Positions 18,792-26,470 are shown, counted from the first letter of the stretch. The stretch: DNA of 51,963 nt from an uncultured Bacteroides sp. (GCA_949292025.1 CASEYC010000008.1:1-51963), one strand, 5' to 3'. Translations and numbers: made by a program. The notes: generated by a model not told the origin, from the letters alone.

Positions 18792-18845
18792 AGGGGCGGG
18801 GCTTGCCCCCGCCCTGAATAAGGGCGACCGCAAGGGTCGCCCTTA
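18792..18845 (+). terminator. Double GC-rich hairpin after PUL A
   Basis: First hairpin: GGGCGGGG (18794-18801) pairs with CCCCGCCC around 18807-18814. Second: TAAGGGCGACC (18819-18829) pairs perfectly with GGTCGCCCTTA (18835-18845) across a GCAAG loop. They lie after the last PUL A gene and before the convergent outer-membrane barrel gene, so they plausibly end transcription. The 'GGGGCGGGGCTTGCCCC' / 'GGGCGACCGCAAGGGTCGCCC' style resembles a repeat dispersed in many bacterial genomes, so a mobile-repeat origin is also possible. Confidence 0.6.
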
Positions 18846-18890
18846 CAAGGGGAAAGCTTTTCTTCCGCTGTTTCGCCGCTATCCCTTCGC

Positions 18891-18958
18891 TATTACTCCT
18901 ATATTACTCCTATTATACTCCTATATTACTCCTATTATACTCCTATATTACTCCTATT
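18891..18958. repeat. Short tandem repeat of alternating ATTACTCCT and ATACTCCT words
   Basis: About 68 bp made of repeated TATTACTCCTAT and TATACTCCTAT words (about a 22-bp higher-order unit, roughly three copies). It is non-coding, lies between convergent genes and is likely length-variable by slippage. It is too short and has no spacers, so it is not CRISPR. Confidence 0.8.
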
Positions 18959-19050
18959 CAGAAAGAGACAAACAGTGGTTTTGCAAGGGAGATGAAAGAA
19001 GCCGCAATGGGATGAAAATAGTCCCTGCACATTCCGCATCCGGATTCTCT

Positions 19051-21138
19051 TTATAAGCGTTTTAATTCTTCTTCTGCCGCTGACGAGCCCTTGTATTTGC
19101 TCTTACGAGGTTGGAAATTATAAATGATATGGAGTGAAATCCCGCGACCGTCGTAACTCTGGTGTTTATCCACAAGGACACCGTATGTGTTCATCGTCCA
19201 GTTGTTGTTGACAGTATTGAATATATCGGTGGCCGTCAGTTTGACCGTCAACGATTTATGAAAGAAAGTCTTGCCCACTGACGCATCCATCGCAAACCAA
19301 GTCGTGCCGAAACGGTTGGTGTGCATATCTCCTCGTGTCTGACCGCTGAAGTTTGCTGTAACCATCCAGCCACGCGGCAATGAAAATGTATTGTCAAAAT
19401 AGTAAGAGAATATAGGCTTCTTATAGGGGGTATTGCTAAGTGTCAGCCATTGCTTATACATTCCGAATGTGGCATTGGGAGTCCAACAACGGACAGGTTT
19501 GCTCCACACGAGATAGAGGTTGAGTGCTGAAACATCGATATTCACCGGGTGCATAAGAAGTTGGAGATTGTCCGCCGGATAAAGTTGCTTGACAAAGGCA
19601 TAGGTGTCGAGGCTCCGTGTAAAATCTGCTTGAAGCATAAATCCGTTCCATAGGCCAAATAACTGCACGTCGTGCATCTTCTCGTCGCGCAGGGCAGGAT
19701 TGCCCCCTTCGATTTCGTGCAGTCCCGTATAACTAAGGGAACCTGTAAGTTGCGAGTAGGGCGGCTTTACGGTGGCCAATTTATAGCTCAGACTAATTTG
19801 TGCGTCATCATTGAATGAATAAGTCAACGATACATCAGGCGTGAGCAAATGGTCGCTACGGCTTACTTCATCATCACGTTTGCCGTTCACGTGGAAATCA
19901 TAATCGACATATTCATATCTCGCACCGACAGAAAGAGAGAGTTTGCCGAACAACCGTGCCCATGACGCGAACAGGGAGGCGGATGTCTGCCTGGCATCCG
20001 TCAGCGAGGAAGGGATGTATTGGCTGACCTGCTCGTTCAGCATGCGGTAATCAAGTGAAGTATGGGTGTAGCTGTCTTGCGTGCCGACAGTGAAGTCCCC
20101 TTTTCCAAGCGGAAATTTAAGGTATAATTTGCCTGCCCAAAAGGTTGACTGACGTAAGTCGTGGGAGTTGACATTAGGATTTGCGGATTCCGGATACATC
20201 GTTGCTACGCTGTTATTATTGCGCGATTTCCGGAAATCACCGTCAAAATGCAACAGATACTTGTCGGCAAACGTGTTTTCATAATACAACGATACCGAAT
20301 GGCTATGTGCACGGATTTTTCTGTCGATACGGCGAAGCAGAGGTGTGTTGTCGTCAAGCCATTCTGCGCCGTCATTGCTGAAGTCACCTTGTTCGGGATT
20401 ATAGCGATAGTAGGCACCCCAAGATTGCGAGCCTTTTGCATGATTGAATCCGGCTTTGACGGAGCCTGCCGTCGTAGGATAGACATTATTCTGCCGGCTT
20501 CCTACTACGGTTTCCTGTCCGTCATAAACAAGGGTGTTGGTGGTGGCGCCTTTGATGAATGAGTTGCTGCGATTCACGGCGCCGTTAAGGAACAATTCCC
20601 AGTTACCAGCCCGGTAGTTGAGTCCGAGAAGTTCTGTTAACGACCATTTCCTGCGGCGCGTGAGCTGAAACTGGTCGGTCAGCGACAAACCTTGTATGAA
20701 ATTGCGTTTCGTGGTGATTTTCAAGACAGCCCCCGTTGTGCTTTCATAAGCTGCTCCCGGAGCCATCAACAACTCCACTTTCTTGAGGTTCGACGACAGA
20801 ATTTGCTGCAATTCCTGATTGTCACGCATAGGCCGTCCATCAATATAGATTTCGATGTTGCTTTTGCCGATAACGCTTACCGTATTATCCTCCACTTGTA
20901 TCATAGGCAGTTGGGCAAGTACGTCCAAAGCGTTACCTATATCGGCAAGGTTAGAGCCGGGAATAGTGGTTACGAGCGTCGAACCGACCAGTTTTGTGGC
21001 AGGTTGCTTGGCTGTGACGATTACTTCCTGCAATTCATGGATGATGGAATCAGTCGGTTCTTCTACAGATTGTCCCCATCCAGATGCCGCATACAAAAAC
21101 ATACATAGCATCAGAAAAATGGCATTTGTTCTTTTCAT
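19051..21138 (-). CDS. TonB-receptor-like outer-membrane beta-barrel protein
   Basis: 695 residues: signal peptide about 1-22 (ends ASGWG-Q), a TonB-box-like segment ELQEVIVTAKQP near 35-46, a plug-like domain (about 50-150, with IEIYIDGRPMRDN), and a long beta-barrel. It ends in a Bacteroidota-typical polar tail (YNFQPRKSKYKG then a charged end) rather than a terminal aromatic. This is the 'outer membrane beta-barrel family 3' type, shorter than SusC, without the carboxypeptidase-like N-domain and without a SusD partner. The ligand is unknown; related proteins are often tied to metal, peptide or envelope-stress responses. It lies 104 bp downstream of a membrane-anchored winged-helix regulator, with a phased repeat operator between them. 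Confidence 0.85.
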   Translation of the reverse strand: MKRTNAIFLMLCMFLYAASGWGQSVEEPTDSIIHELQEVIVTAKQPATKLVGSTLVTTIPGSNLADIGNALDVLAQLPMIQVEDNTVSVIGKSNIEIYIDGRPMRDNQELQQILSSNLKKVELLMAPGAAYESTTGAVLKITTKRNFIQGLSLTDQFQLTRRRKWSLTELLGLNYRAGNWELFLNGAVNRSNSFIKGATTNTLVYDGQETVVGSRQNNVYPTTAGSVKAGFNHAKGSQSWGAYYRYNPEQGDFSNDGAEWLDDNTPLLRRIDRKIRAHSHSVSLYYENTFADKYLLHFDGDFRKSRNNNSVATMYPESANPNVNSHDLRQSTFWAGKLYLKFPLGKGDFTVGTQDSYTHTSLDYRMLNEQVSQYIPSSLTDARQTSASLFASWARLFGKLSLSVGARYEYVDYDFHVNGKRDDEVSRSDHLLTPDVSLTYSFNDDAQISLSYKLATVKPPYSQLTGSLSYTGLHEIEGGNPALRDEKMHDVQLFGLWNGFMLQADFTRSLDTYAFVKQLYPADNLQLLMHPVNIDVSALNLYLVWSKPVRCWTPNATFGMYKQWLTLSNTPYKKPIFSYYFDNTFSLPRGWMVTANFSGQTRGDMHTNRFGTTWFAMDASVGKTFFHKSLTVKLTATDIFNTVNNNWTMNTYGVLVDKHQSYDGRGISLHIIYNFQPRKSKYKGSSAAEEELKRL

Positions 21139-21161
21139 ATTCTACAGCTTTGTTTTTGCCG

Positions 21162-21169
21162 CAAAGGTA
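21162..21169 (-). promoter_or_regulatory. Putative -7 box (TACCTTTG) for the outer-membrane barrel gene
   Basis: TACCTTTG on the minus strand matches TAnnTTTG exactly, 24 nt upstream of the barrel's ATG (21138). The positions where a -33 TTTG should lie (about 21189-21194) hold no match, so the promoter looks activator-dependent. This fits the operator-like repeats starting 33 bp further upstream. Confidence 0.55.
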
Positions 21170-21202
21170 GAACAAGGCTGTAGAATTTTAGGGATGAAAC
21201 GA

Positions 21203-21242
21203 CTGACATTTGCCTGACATCATGCTGACAAATAGCTGACTA
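21203..21242. promoter_or_regulatory. Four phased direct repeats CTGACAw, 11-bp spacing: predicted operator
   Basis: On the + strand CTGAC begins at 21203, 21214, 21225 and 21236, exactly 11 bp apart. The 7-bp words are CTGACAT, CTGACAT, CTGACAA and CTGACTA, separated by 4-bp spacers. PhoB/OmpR-type winged-helix proteins bind direct repeats of this design (7 + 4 bp, one helical turn). The block begins right at the stop codon of such a regulator gene and ends 33 bp before the -7 box of the barrel gene, about -48 to -87 from the expected start. Binding by that regulator is my inference. Confidence 0.7.
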
Positions 21243-22010
21243 TCATGTGTTTTTAAGGGAAAGTCGATAATAGCCTCCTTTGTCTGCCACAATCTTCAGG
21301 TTCGTGTTGCTTTCCACAATTGGTTTTAATCGGCGGACCAGTGTGTACAAAGATTCTTTTGCATTATCCTTTCCCGGCCATAGGTTGCGGCAGATGTCAT
21401 CCATCGATACCTTTTTATCTTCACTTTCCATTAACATCTTCATCAACGACCGTTGCATGGAAGTGAAATAGATTTCTTCTTTCTGTTCATTGTAGAACTG
21501 ACTGGAAGAAGCGGAAAATGATAAGTTCCCGAATAAAACTGTATGTTTGGCAGGGGCTGCAATCTCTATTGCATTCCTTTTCCGATGCAGATAGAGCAGA
21601 GACAACATTCCCCATAGCAAACTGGCAGCCAGCAATGCGCTTGGAATAGTCTGTTCGGACAGGCTGAATATAGTGGCCCTTGAACAATTTGGGTAAGCCC
21701 TGATATACAACCGTTCATGCGCTGTCCTGAAACTAACGGTATCACTGCAAAAAGAGACCTTGCTGGGCTCATCGGTGCATAAAGACAAATACGATGTTTC
21801 TTTTAGCTGCCCGATTTGCAAATTGGATTTGAACACTCGCAAGGTGTCGGCAGTAATTCTTTCTGGATGGCTTGACAGGACTGTTTTCACCAAAGCCTGA
21901 TTTATATCTTCTATGATGTTCTCTTTTGCCGCCCTGTAATTCATATATCCAAGGAGCAGCGAAGGAATCATCAAAGAAAAAAACACGGTTATTGCAACTA
22001 TCGGTCTCAT
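21243..22010 (-). CDS. Membrane-anchored winged-helix transcription regulator (C-terminal PhoB-type DNA-binding domain)
   Basis: 255 residues from the ATG at 22010; the frame continues upstream inside ybeY without sense, so longer starts are rejected. Membrane helix 1 spans about 3-23, an extracytoplasmic domain 24-121 carries three Cys (78, 88, 109), helix 2 spans 122-141, then come a basic cytoplasmic stretch (HRKRN) and an OmpR/PhoB-like winged helix at about 156-252. Recognition elements are YFTSMQRSLMKML, VSMDDICRNLW, ESLYTLVRRLK and a GGYYRL wing. There is no receiver domain. This is one-component transmembrane signalling like ToxR/CadC but with the DNA-binding domain at the C-terminus. 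It starts 10 bp after ybeY and probably controls the downstream outer-membrane barrel gene. Confidence 0.8.
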   Translation of the reverse strand: MRPIVAITVFFSLMIPSLLLGYMNYRAAKENIIEDINQALVKTVLSSHPERITADTLRVFKSNLQIGQLKETSYLSLCTDEPSKVSFCSDTVSFRTAHERLYIRAYPNCSRATIFSLSEQTIPSALLAASLLWGMLSLLYLHRKRNAIEIAAPAKHTVLFGNLSFSASSSQFYNEQKEEIYFTSMQRSLMKMLMESEDKKVSMDDICRNLWPGKDNAKESLYTLVRRLKPIVESNTNLKIVADKGGYYRLSLKNT

Positions 22011-22020
22011 ATCTGATCTC

Positions 22021-22437
22021 CTACTTCCGCATCGCCAATGCCTTCTCCTCCGCCTCCTCCATGATTTCCCGTTCGCCCGGCCCCTTGTCGTTGATGCCGC
22101 AAAGGTGCAGGACGCCGTGGATGATGACGCGGTGCAGTTCGCGGTCATAGTCGCCCCCGGCAAACTGGTCGGCATTGGTGCGCACAGTGTCCAGGCTGAT
22201 GAAGAGGTCGCCGGAGAGGCGGTTGCCTTCGCAGTAGTCAAAGGTGATGATGTCCGTGTAGTAATCGTGTTGCAGGTACTGCCGGTTCACTTCGAGGATT
22301 TTCTCGTCCGAGCAAAAGATGTAGGCGATGTCGCCCACGCGCTTGCCGTGGCTTTGTGCCACGGCTTTTATCCATTCGGTGGTTGTCCGCTGGTTTATGG
22401 CGGGCATTTCCACGCCTTCTGTCTGGTAAGTAATCAT
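22021..22437 (-). CDS. ybeY: rRNA maturation endoribonuclease YbeY
   Basis: 138 residues from the ATG at 22437. YbeY (UPF0054) is a zinc-dependent RNase acting in 16S rRNA 3'-end maturation and ribosome quality control. The signature here is HGVLHLCGINDKGP near 109-122: the first two zinc His residues are present, but the usual third His of the HGxLHLxGyDH motif is replaced (ND-K). I recall similar replacement in other Bacteroidota YbeY proteins, so it is probably lineage-normal. The N-terminal part (MITYQTEGVEMPAINQ...) also matches the family in this phylum. Start selected because the upstream frame overlaps the preceding gene. Gap of 7 bp to the SpmA/B-like gene. Confidence 0.9.
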   Translation of the reverse strand: MITYQTEGVEMPAINQRTTTEWIKAVAQSHGKRVGDIAYIFCSDEKILEVNRQYLQHDYYTDIITFDYCEGNRLSGDLFISLDTVRTNADQFAGGDYDRELHRVIIHGVLHLCGINDKGPGEREIMEEAEEKALAMRK

Positions 22438-22444
22438 ATCGTTT

Positions 22445-23677
22445 TTAGTAGAAAAATAAGTAACTGATGAAAATGGCCGCCAGGATGCCTGACAAGTCGG
22501 CAATCAGCCCGCACGTCACGGCATTGCGCGTCCGCGTGATGCCCACGCTGCCGAAGTACACGGCCAGGATGTAGAACGTCGTGTCCGACGCTCCGCGCGC
22601 CACGCAGCTCAGCCGTCCCACGAACGAGTCGGCCCCGTATTGCTCCATCGTGTCAATCATCAACCCGTTGGCCGCGCTGCCGCTCAACGATTTCATCAAG
22701 GCCGTGGGCAAGGCACCCACGAAACTGGTGTCAATGCCGCACAGGGCCACCACCCATTCGATGCCGCCTACCAGCAGGTCCATCGCTCCCGAAGCACGGA
22801 ACACGGCGATGCCCACCAGGAAAGCCACCAGGTAGGGGATGATGCGCACGGCGGTGCCGAAGCCTTCTTTCGCGCCTTCGATGAAAGCGTCGTAGACATT
22901 CGTCCGCTTCCATAGTCCCCACACGATGAACAGCAGGATGATGCTGAACAGGATGATGTTGGCCGCCAGGGTGGAGTAGGGACCCATCTCGTCGCGTCCC
23001 ACGCGGGCGAACACCCAGATGAGCGTGGCGAAGAACAGGCTGATGCACCCCGCCAATATCAGGATAGGCTTGCATAGCAGGTTGATGCGCTGGCTGATGC
23101 TGACGGTGAGGATGCCCACCGCGGTAGAGACAGCCGTGCTCAGCAGCGTCGGGATGAAGATGTCCGTGGGTTGTGCCGCTCCCATCTGCGCCCGGTACAT
23201 CATGATGCTGACGGGAATCAGAATCAGCCCCGATGTGTTGATGACCAGGAACATGATCATCGGGTTGGTGGCCGTGTCCTTCTTCGGATTCAGTTCCTGT
23301 AGTTCCTTCATCGCCTTCAGTCCCAGCGGGGTGGCAGCATTGTCCAGTCCCAGCATGTTGGCGGACAGGTTCATGAAGATGGAGCCCATGGCGGGATGCC
23401 CCTTGGGGATGTCCGGGAAGAGGCGGCAGAACACCGGGCTGAGCCAGCGGGACAAAGCATTGATCATCCCGCTGTTTTCCCCGATTTTCATAATGCCCAT
23501 CCAGAGGGACAGCAGTCCTGTCAGTCCCAAGGAGATTTCGAAGGCGTTCTTCGACGAGGAGAACGTGGAGTTCACCAGTTCGGTGAAGATGCCCGTGTCG
23601 CCCAGGAAGAGCAATTTGCCCAACGCCACCACGAAGGCGATGACGAAAAACGCCACCCAGATATAGTTCAATACCAT
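22445..23677 (-). CDS. SpmA-SpmB fusion-like membrane protein (nucleoside-recognition/Gate domains)
   Basis: 410 residues, highly hydrophobic, about ten membrane helices. Two Gate (nucleoside recognition) domains are visible: one about 45-170 (MNLSANMLGLDNAATPLG, an SpmA hallmark) and one about 270-390 (GGIEWVV... PTALMKSLSGSAANGLM... SDTTFYILAVYFGSVG, an SpmB hallmark). In spore formers SpmA and SpmB are separate proteins needed for spore core dehydration; Bacteroidota do not sporulate and carry them fused, with unknown transport function. It is tightly linked to the M28 peptidase (3-bp gap) upstream and to ybeY downstream. Confidence 0.88.
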   Translation of the reverse strand: MVLNYIWVAFFVIAFVVALGKLLFLGDTGIFTELVNSTFSSSKNAFEISLGLTGLLSLWMGIMKIGENSGMINALSRWLSPVFCRLFPDIPKGHPAMGSIFMNLSANMLGLDNAATPLGLKAMKELQELNPKKDTATNPMIMFLVINTSGLILIPVSIMMYRAQMGAAQPTDIFIPTLLSTAVSTAVGILTVSISQRINLLCKPILILAGCISLFFATLIWVFARVGRDEMGPYSTLAANIILFSIILLFIVWGLWKRTNVYDAFIEGAKEGFGTAVRIIPYLVAFLVGIAVFRASGAMDLLVGGIEWVVALCGIDTSFVGALPTALMKSLSGSAANGLMIDTMEQYGADSFVGRLSCVARGASDTTFYILAVYFGSVGITRTRNAVTCGLIADLSGILAAIFISYLFFY

Positions 23678-23680
23678 GGC

Positions 23681-24685
23681 TTAGTAGTTTTCTTCATTCG
23701 CCAGGTTCCATAGATTCAGGAAGGCCGCGCGGGTGATGTCCGTCAGCTTCTCCCAGTTGATGCGGTCCGCATGGTCAGACGGTTGGTGGTAATCCGGATG
23801 CCCGTCCGTGTGATACCAGATGACGGGGATGTCCTGCAGGGCGAACGGGGCATTGTCGCTGCCGCTGGCGGGACGGTCCCAAGGACGGTAGTCCGGCTCC
23901 AGCTTCAGGCCGTATTCGGCGATGTCATCTTTCAGCCACTGGCCGAAGGCGGGATGCGCCTCCGTGTAGAAGTAGACCACGTGCCGGGGCTTCTCCGGCT
24001 TGTTGTTGCGGCCTATCATGTCGAAGTTCAGGTAGCCTTTGATTTGTTTCGCGAAAGGGCACGTTTGGAGGAAGAATTTCGAGCCCAATAGTCCTTTTTC
24101 CTCCCCGTCCCAAAAGGCGAAGATGACGTTGCGCAACGGCTTCTGTCCCGATATGGCAAACGCCCGCGCAATCTGCAAGGCCGCCGACACGCCCGAAGCA
24201 TTGTCGTCCGCCCCGTTATAGATTTGGTCGCCCGCCAAGGCGGGGTCATAGCCGATATGGTCGAAGTGCGCCCCGATGATGACATACTCATTCGTCCGTT
24301 CGCCGGGAATCCAGCCCAGGATATTGGCCATCTGCAGGCTGCGGTGCGTGCCCTGTTTCAGCCGTGCTAGGGAATCCGGGTGCACCTGATAGCGCCCTTT
24401 CTGTTGCCGCTCCACGGCGCACGCCTCGAACGGCTGGTAATACGTGTTGCCTGCCAAGGGTTGTATGCCCGCTTCTTTCAGCTCCGAAGCCAGGTAACGT
24501 GCCACGATGCGCGACTCCCGTTGTCCGGCTTCGCGTCCCAGCAGGTTGTCGTTGGCCAGAAATTCCACGATGGCTTCCGCCTTTTCCCGGCTGATGCTTT
24601 GCAATCCTTTCTCCATGGGCGATTGTGCCTGCACGCCCAGCGATGCCGCGAGGAAGCAGCAGGCTCCCAAAATCTTCTTGTACAT
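23681..24685 (-). CDS. M28 family zinc aminopeptidase/glutaminyl-cyclase-like, exported
   Basis: 334 residues, signal peptide about 1-20 (SLGVQA-Q). Di-zinc M28 ligands are all present: His140 (GAHFDHIG), Asp160 (NGADDNASG), Glu195/Glu196 (WDGEEKGLLG), Asp222 (NFDMIGR) and His300 (PDYHQPSD). The family includes aminopeptidases and glutaminyl-peptide cyclases; the specificity is not fixed by motifs. It heads the minus-strand run M28, SpmA/B-like, ybeY, regulator. A promoter box TACTTTTG sits 33 nt upstream of the ATG. Confidence 0.92.
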   Translation of the reverse strand: MYKKILGACCFLAASLGVQAQSPMEKGLQSISREKAEAIVEFLANDNLLGREAGQRESRIVARYLASELKEAGIQPLAGNTYYQPFEACAVERQQKGRYQVHPDSLARLKQGTHRSLQMANILGWIPGERTNEYVIIGAHFDHIGYDPALAGDQIYNGADDNASGVSAALQIARAFAISGQKPLRNVIFAFWDGEEKGLLGSKFFLQTCPFAKQIKGYLNFDMIGRNNKPEKPRHVVYFYTEAHPAFGQWLKDDIAEYGLKLEPDYRPWDRPASGSDNAPFALQDIPVIWYHTDGHPDYHQPSDHADRINWEKLTDITRAAFLNLWNLANEENY

Positions 24686-24718
24686 ATCGTTTGTTTTTTA
24701 AGGCAATGGTTTTGCTTG

Positions 24719-24750
24719 CAAAAGTAGGAAATAGTTTTAGATAAAACAAC
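24719..24750 (-). promoter_or_regulatory. Putative promoter of the M28-SpmAB-ybeY-regulator operon
   Basis: Minus strand: -7 box TACTTTTG at 24719-24726 (full TAnnTTTG match) and GTTG at 24747-24750 as a near-match to the -33 TTTG, with a 20-bp spacer as in the Bacteroidota consensus. It overlaps divergent promoter elements reading right. Confidence 0.5.
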
Positions 24751-24781
24751 TTGGAGGGAATGCATTTTCTTGTTACTTTTG
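24751..24781 (+). promoter_or_regulatory. Putative rightward promoter (distal) upstream of the AAA/PD-(D/E)XK gene
   Basis: TTGG at 24751-24754 and TACTTTTG at 24774-24781 with a 19-bp spacer fit the TTTG-N19-21-TAnnTTTG layout with one mismatch. It lies 117 bp before the gene's ATG. A second, closer -7 box (24860-24867) exists, so either or both may be used. Confidence 0.4.
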
Positions 24782-24859
24782 TGCAATAGAAGATTGAATT
24801 GCAATGAGTAGGAAAGACAAGGACATAGCCCTCTTCATGGCATTATCCCACAAAATTCC

Positions 24860-24867
24860 TAACTTTG
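24860..24867 (+). promoter_or_regulatory. Family-conserved -7 box (TAACTTTG) of AAA/PD-(D/E)XK gene 1
   Basis: TAACTTTG lies 31 nt before the ATG at 24899. The same box and flanking words (CCCxCAAAATxCCTAACTTTGT) recur in front of the deletion relic at 41321-41449, so this promoter moves with the gene family. Confidence 0.55.
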
Positions 24868-24898
24868 TGCAATCAAAACCCATTAAAAACGACCCGGC

Positions 24899-26449
24899 AT
24901 GGACAGACTTTACCCGATTGGCATACAGACATTCGAAAAAATCCGCAAAGGCAACTACTGCTACGTGGACAAGACTGCACAAATTTACCAACTGACGCGA
25001 TCAGGACAATTCTATTTTCTCAGCCGCCCCCGGCGCTTTGGGAAGAGCCTGCTGATTTCCACCTTGGAAGCCTATTTTCAAGGGAAGAAAGAACTGTTTA
25101 CAGGACTGGCCTTGGAGGAATTGGAGCAGGAGTGGACGGAATACCCTGTGCTGCACCTGGACCTGAATGCCCAAAAGTATGATTCGCCCCAAGCTTTGGA
25201 AGACATGCTGGACTATGCCTTAAGCCAATGGGAAGCCATCTATGGCGCCCATCCGGCAGAAAAGAGTCCGTCCCTCCGTTTCCAAGGCATCATCCAAAGA
25301 GCCGCCGAGCAATGTGGAAAAAACGTCATCATCCTCATAGATGAATACGATAAACCCCTGCTGCAGGCTTTGGGAAACGAAGAACTGTTGACCTCCTACC
25401 GCCAACAACTGAAAGCCTTCTACGGCGTGCTGAAAAGCAAGGACGCCTACATCCGCTTCGCCCTGCTGACCGGCGTGACCAAATTCAGCAAAGTGAGCGT
25501 GTTCAGCGACTTGAACAATCTCCAGGACATCTCCATGTCCCCCCGCTTTGCCACCCTCTGCGGCATCACGGAAGAAGAACTCCATGCCAATTTCGCACCG
25601 GAAATCCGGGCTTTGGGAGCACAAAAGGGGCAAAGCATTGAGGACACAAAGATAATCCTGAAAGAATGGTATGACGGTTACCACTTCACCCCCGACAGTC
25701 CGGACATCTACAACCCCTTCAGCCTGCTGAACGTATTCTCCAACCTCCGGATGGGCAGCTACTGGTTTGACACCGGCACCCCCACCTTCCTGGTGGAACT
25801 GCTGAAACGCAACCACTACGACCTGTACCGCATGGCCCATGAGGAAGTGACGGAAGACATGCTGGGAGGCATCGACGGCATGGAAGACAATCCAATCCCC
25901 GTGCTTTATCAAAGCGGATATCTCACCCTCAAAGGCTACGACGAGATGTTCAACACCTATACGCTGGGATTCCCCAACCGGGAAGTGGAAGAGGGCTTCA
26001 CACGCTTCCTGCTGCCCCGATATGCCACCATGCGCACCGGAGACACCGCCTTCCAAATCAACAACTTCGTGCGGGAAGTCCGGCAAGGCGACACCGACGC
26101 CTTCCTGCGCCGCCTGCAAAGCTTCTTTGCCGACACGCCATACGAGCTGGCGCGCGACTTGGAACTGCACTACCAAAACGTGCTGTTCATCGTCTTCAAG
26201 CTGCTGGGCTTCTACGTGCAGGCGGAATACCACACCTCGCAGGGACGCATCGACCTCGTATTGAAAACCCAAGATTATATCTACGTGATGGAGTTCAAAC
26301 TGGACGGCACGGCAGAAGAGGCCTTGCAGCAGATTGAGGACAAGCAATATGCCCTGCCCTTCGCCACGGACCCGCGCAAGGTGTACAAAGTGGGCGTGAA
26401 CTTCAACAACGAAATAAGGAACATCGAGAAATGGCTGATAAAAGAATAA
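24899..26449 (+). CDS. AAA-ATPase-like / PD-(D/E)XK nuclease-like protein, copy 1
   Basis: 516 residues. N-terminal AAA-ATPase-like domain: start MDRLYPIGIQTFEKIR, P-loop-like RPRRFGKS at 43-50 and Walker B IILIDEYD at 144-151. C-terminal PD-(D/E)XK-like nuclease domain: Asp452 (RIDLVL), then Glu465 and Lys467 in VMEFKLD, then a helix with EALQQIEDKQYA. This two-domain family is strongly expanded in gut Bacteroidales. Its function is unproven; mobility or defence roles have been suggested because of its nuclease fold and copy number. A second complete copy (49367) and a deletion relic (41321) occur in this window. rmuC follows after 21 bp and is probably co-transcribed. Confidence 0.88.
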   Translation: MDRLYPIGIQTFEKIRKGNYCYVDKTAQIYQLTRSGQFYFLSRPRRFGKSLLISTLEAYFQGKKELFTGLALEELEQEWTEYPVLHLDLNAQKYDSPQALEDMLDYALSQWEAIYGAHPAEKSPSLRFQGIIQRAAEQCGKNVIILIDEYDKPLLQALGNEELLTSYRQQLKAFYGVLKSKDAYIRFALLTGVTKFSKVSVFSDLNNLQDISMSPRFATLCGITEEELHANFAPEIRALGAQKGQSIEDTKIILKEWYDGYHFTPDSPDIYNPFSLLNVFSNLRMGSYWFDTGTPTFLVELLKRNHYDLYRMAHEEVTEDMLGGIDGMEDNPIPVLYQSGYLTLKGYDEMFNTYTLGFPNREVEEGFTRFLLPRYATMRTGDTAFQINNFVREVRQGDTDAFLRRLQSFFADTPYELARDLELHYQNVLFIVFKLLGFYVQAEYHTSQGRIDLVLKTQDYIYVMEFKLDGTAEEALQQIEDKQYALPFATDPRKVYKVGVNFNNEIRNIEKWLIKE

Positions 26450-26470
26450 CCCGTCAACACACATAACCCT

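Larger units (their letters stand above)
18754..19050. other. Intergenic region at the end of PUL A: hairpins and tandem repeat
   Basis: A 297-bp non-coding stretch between convergent genes. It contains the two GC-rich hairpins (18792-18845) and the AT-rich tandem repeat (18891-18958) listed separately. I see no open frame worth calling and no RNA gene in the remainder. Confidence 0.6.

Noticed and set aside
18891-18958. Possible CRISPR array
   Set aside because: The repeats are short tandem words without unique spacers, and no cas gene is present in the window.
22011-22241. N-terminal extension of the winged-helix regulator
   Set aside because: The added 77 residues overlap ybeY in another frame and are Ser/Thr/Ala/Arg-rich shadow sequence; the start at 22010 gives a clean first membrane helix.
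24804-24995. 63-codon open frame MSRKDKDIALF... upstream of the AAA/PD-(D/E)XK gene
   Set aside because: It overlaps the start of the real gene in another frame, spans its likely -7 box, and its second half is a shadow of that gene.
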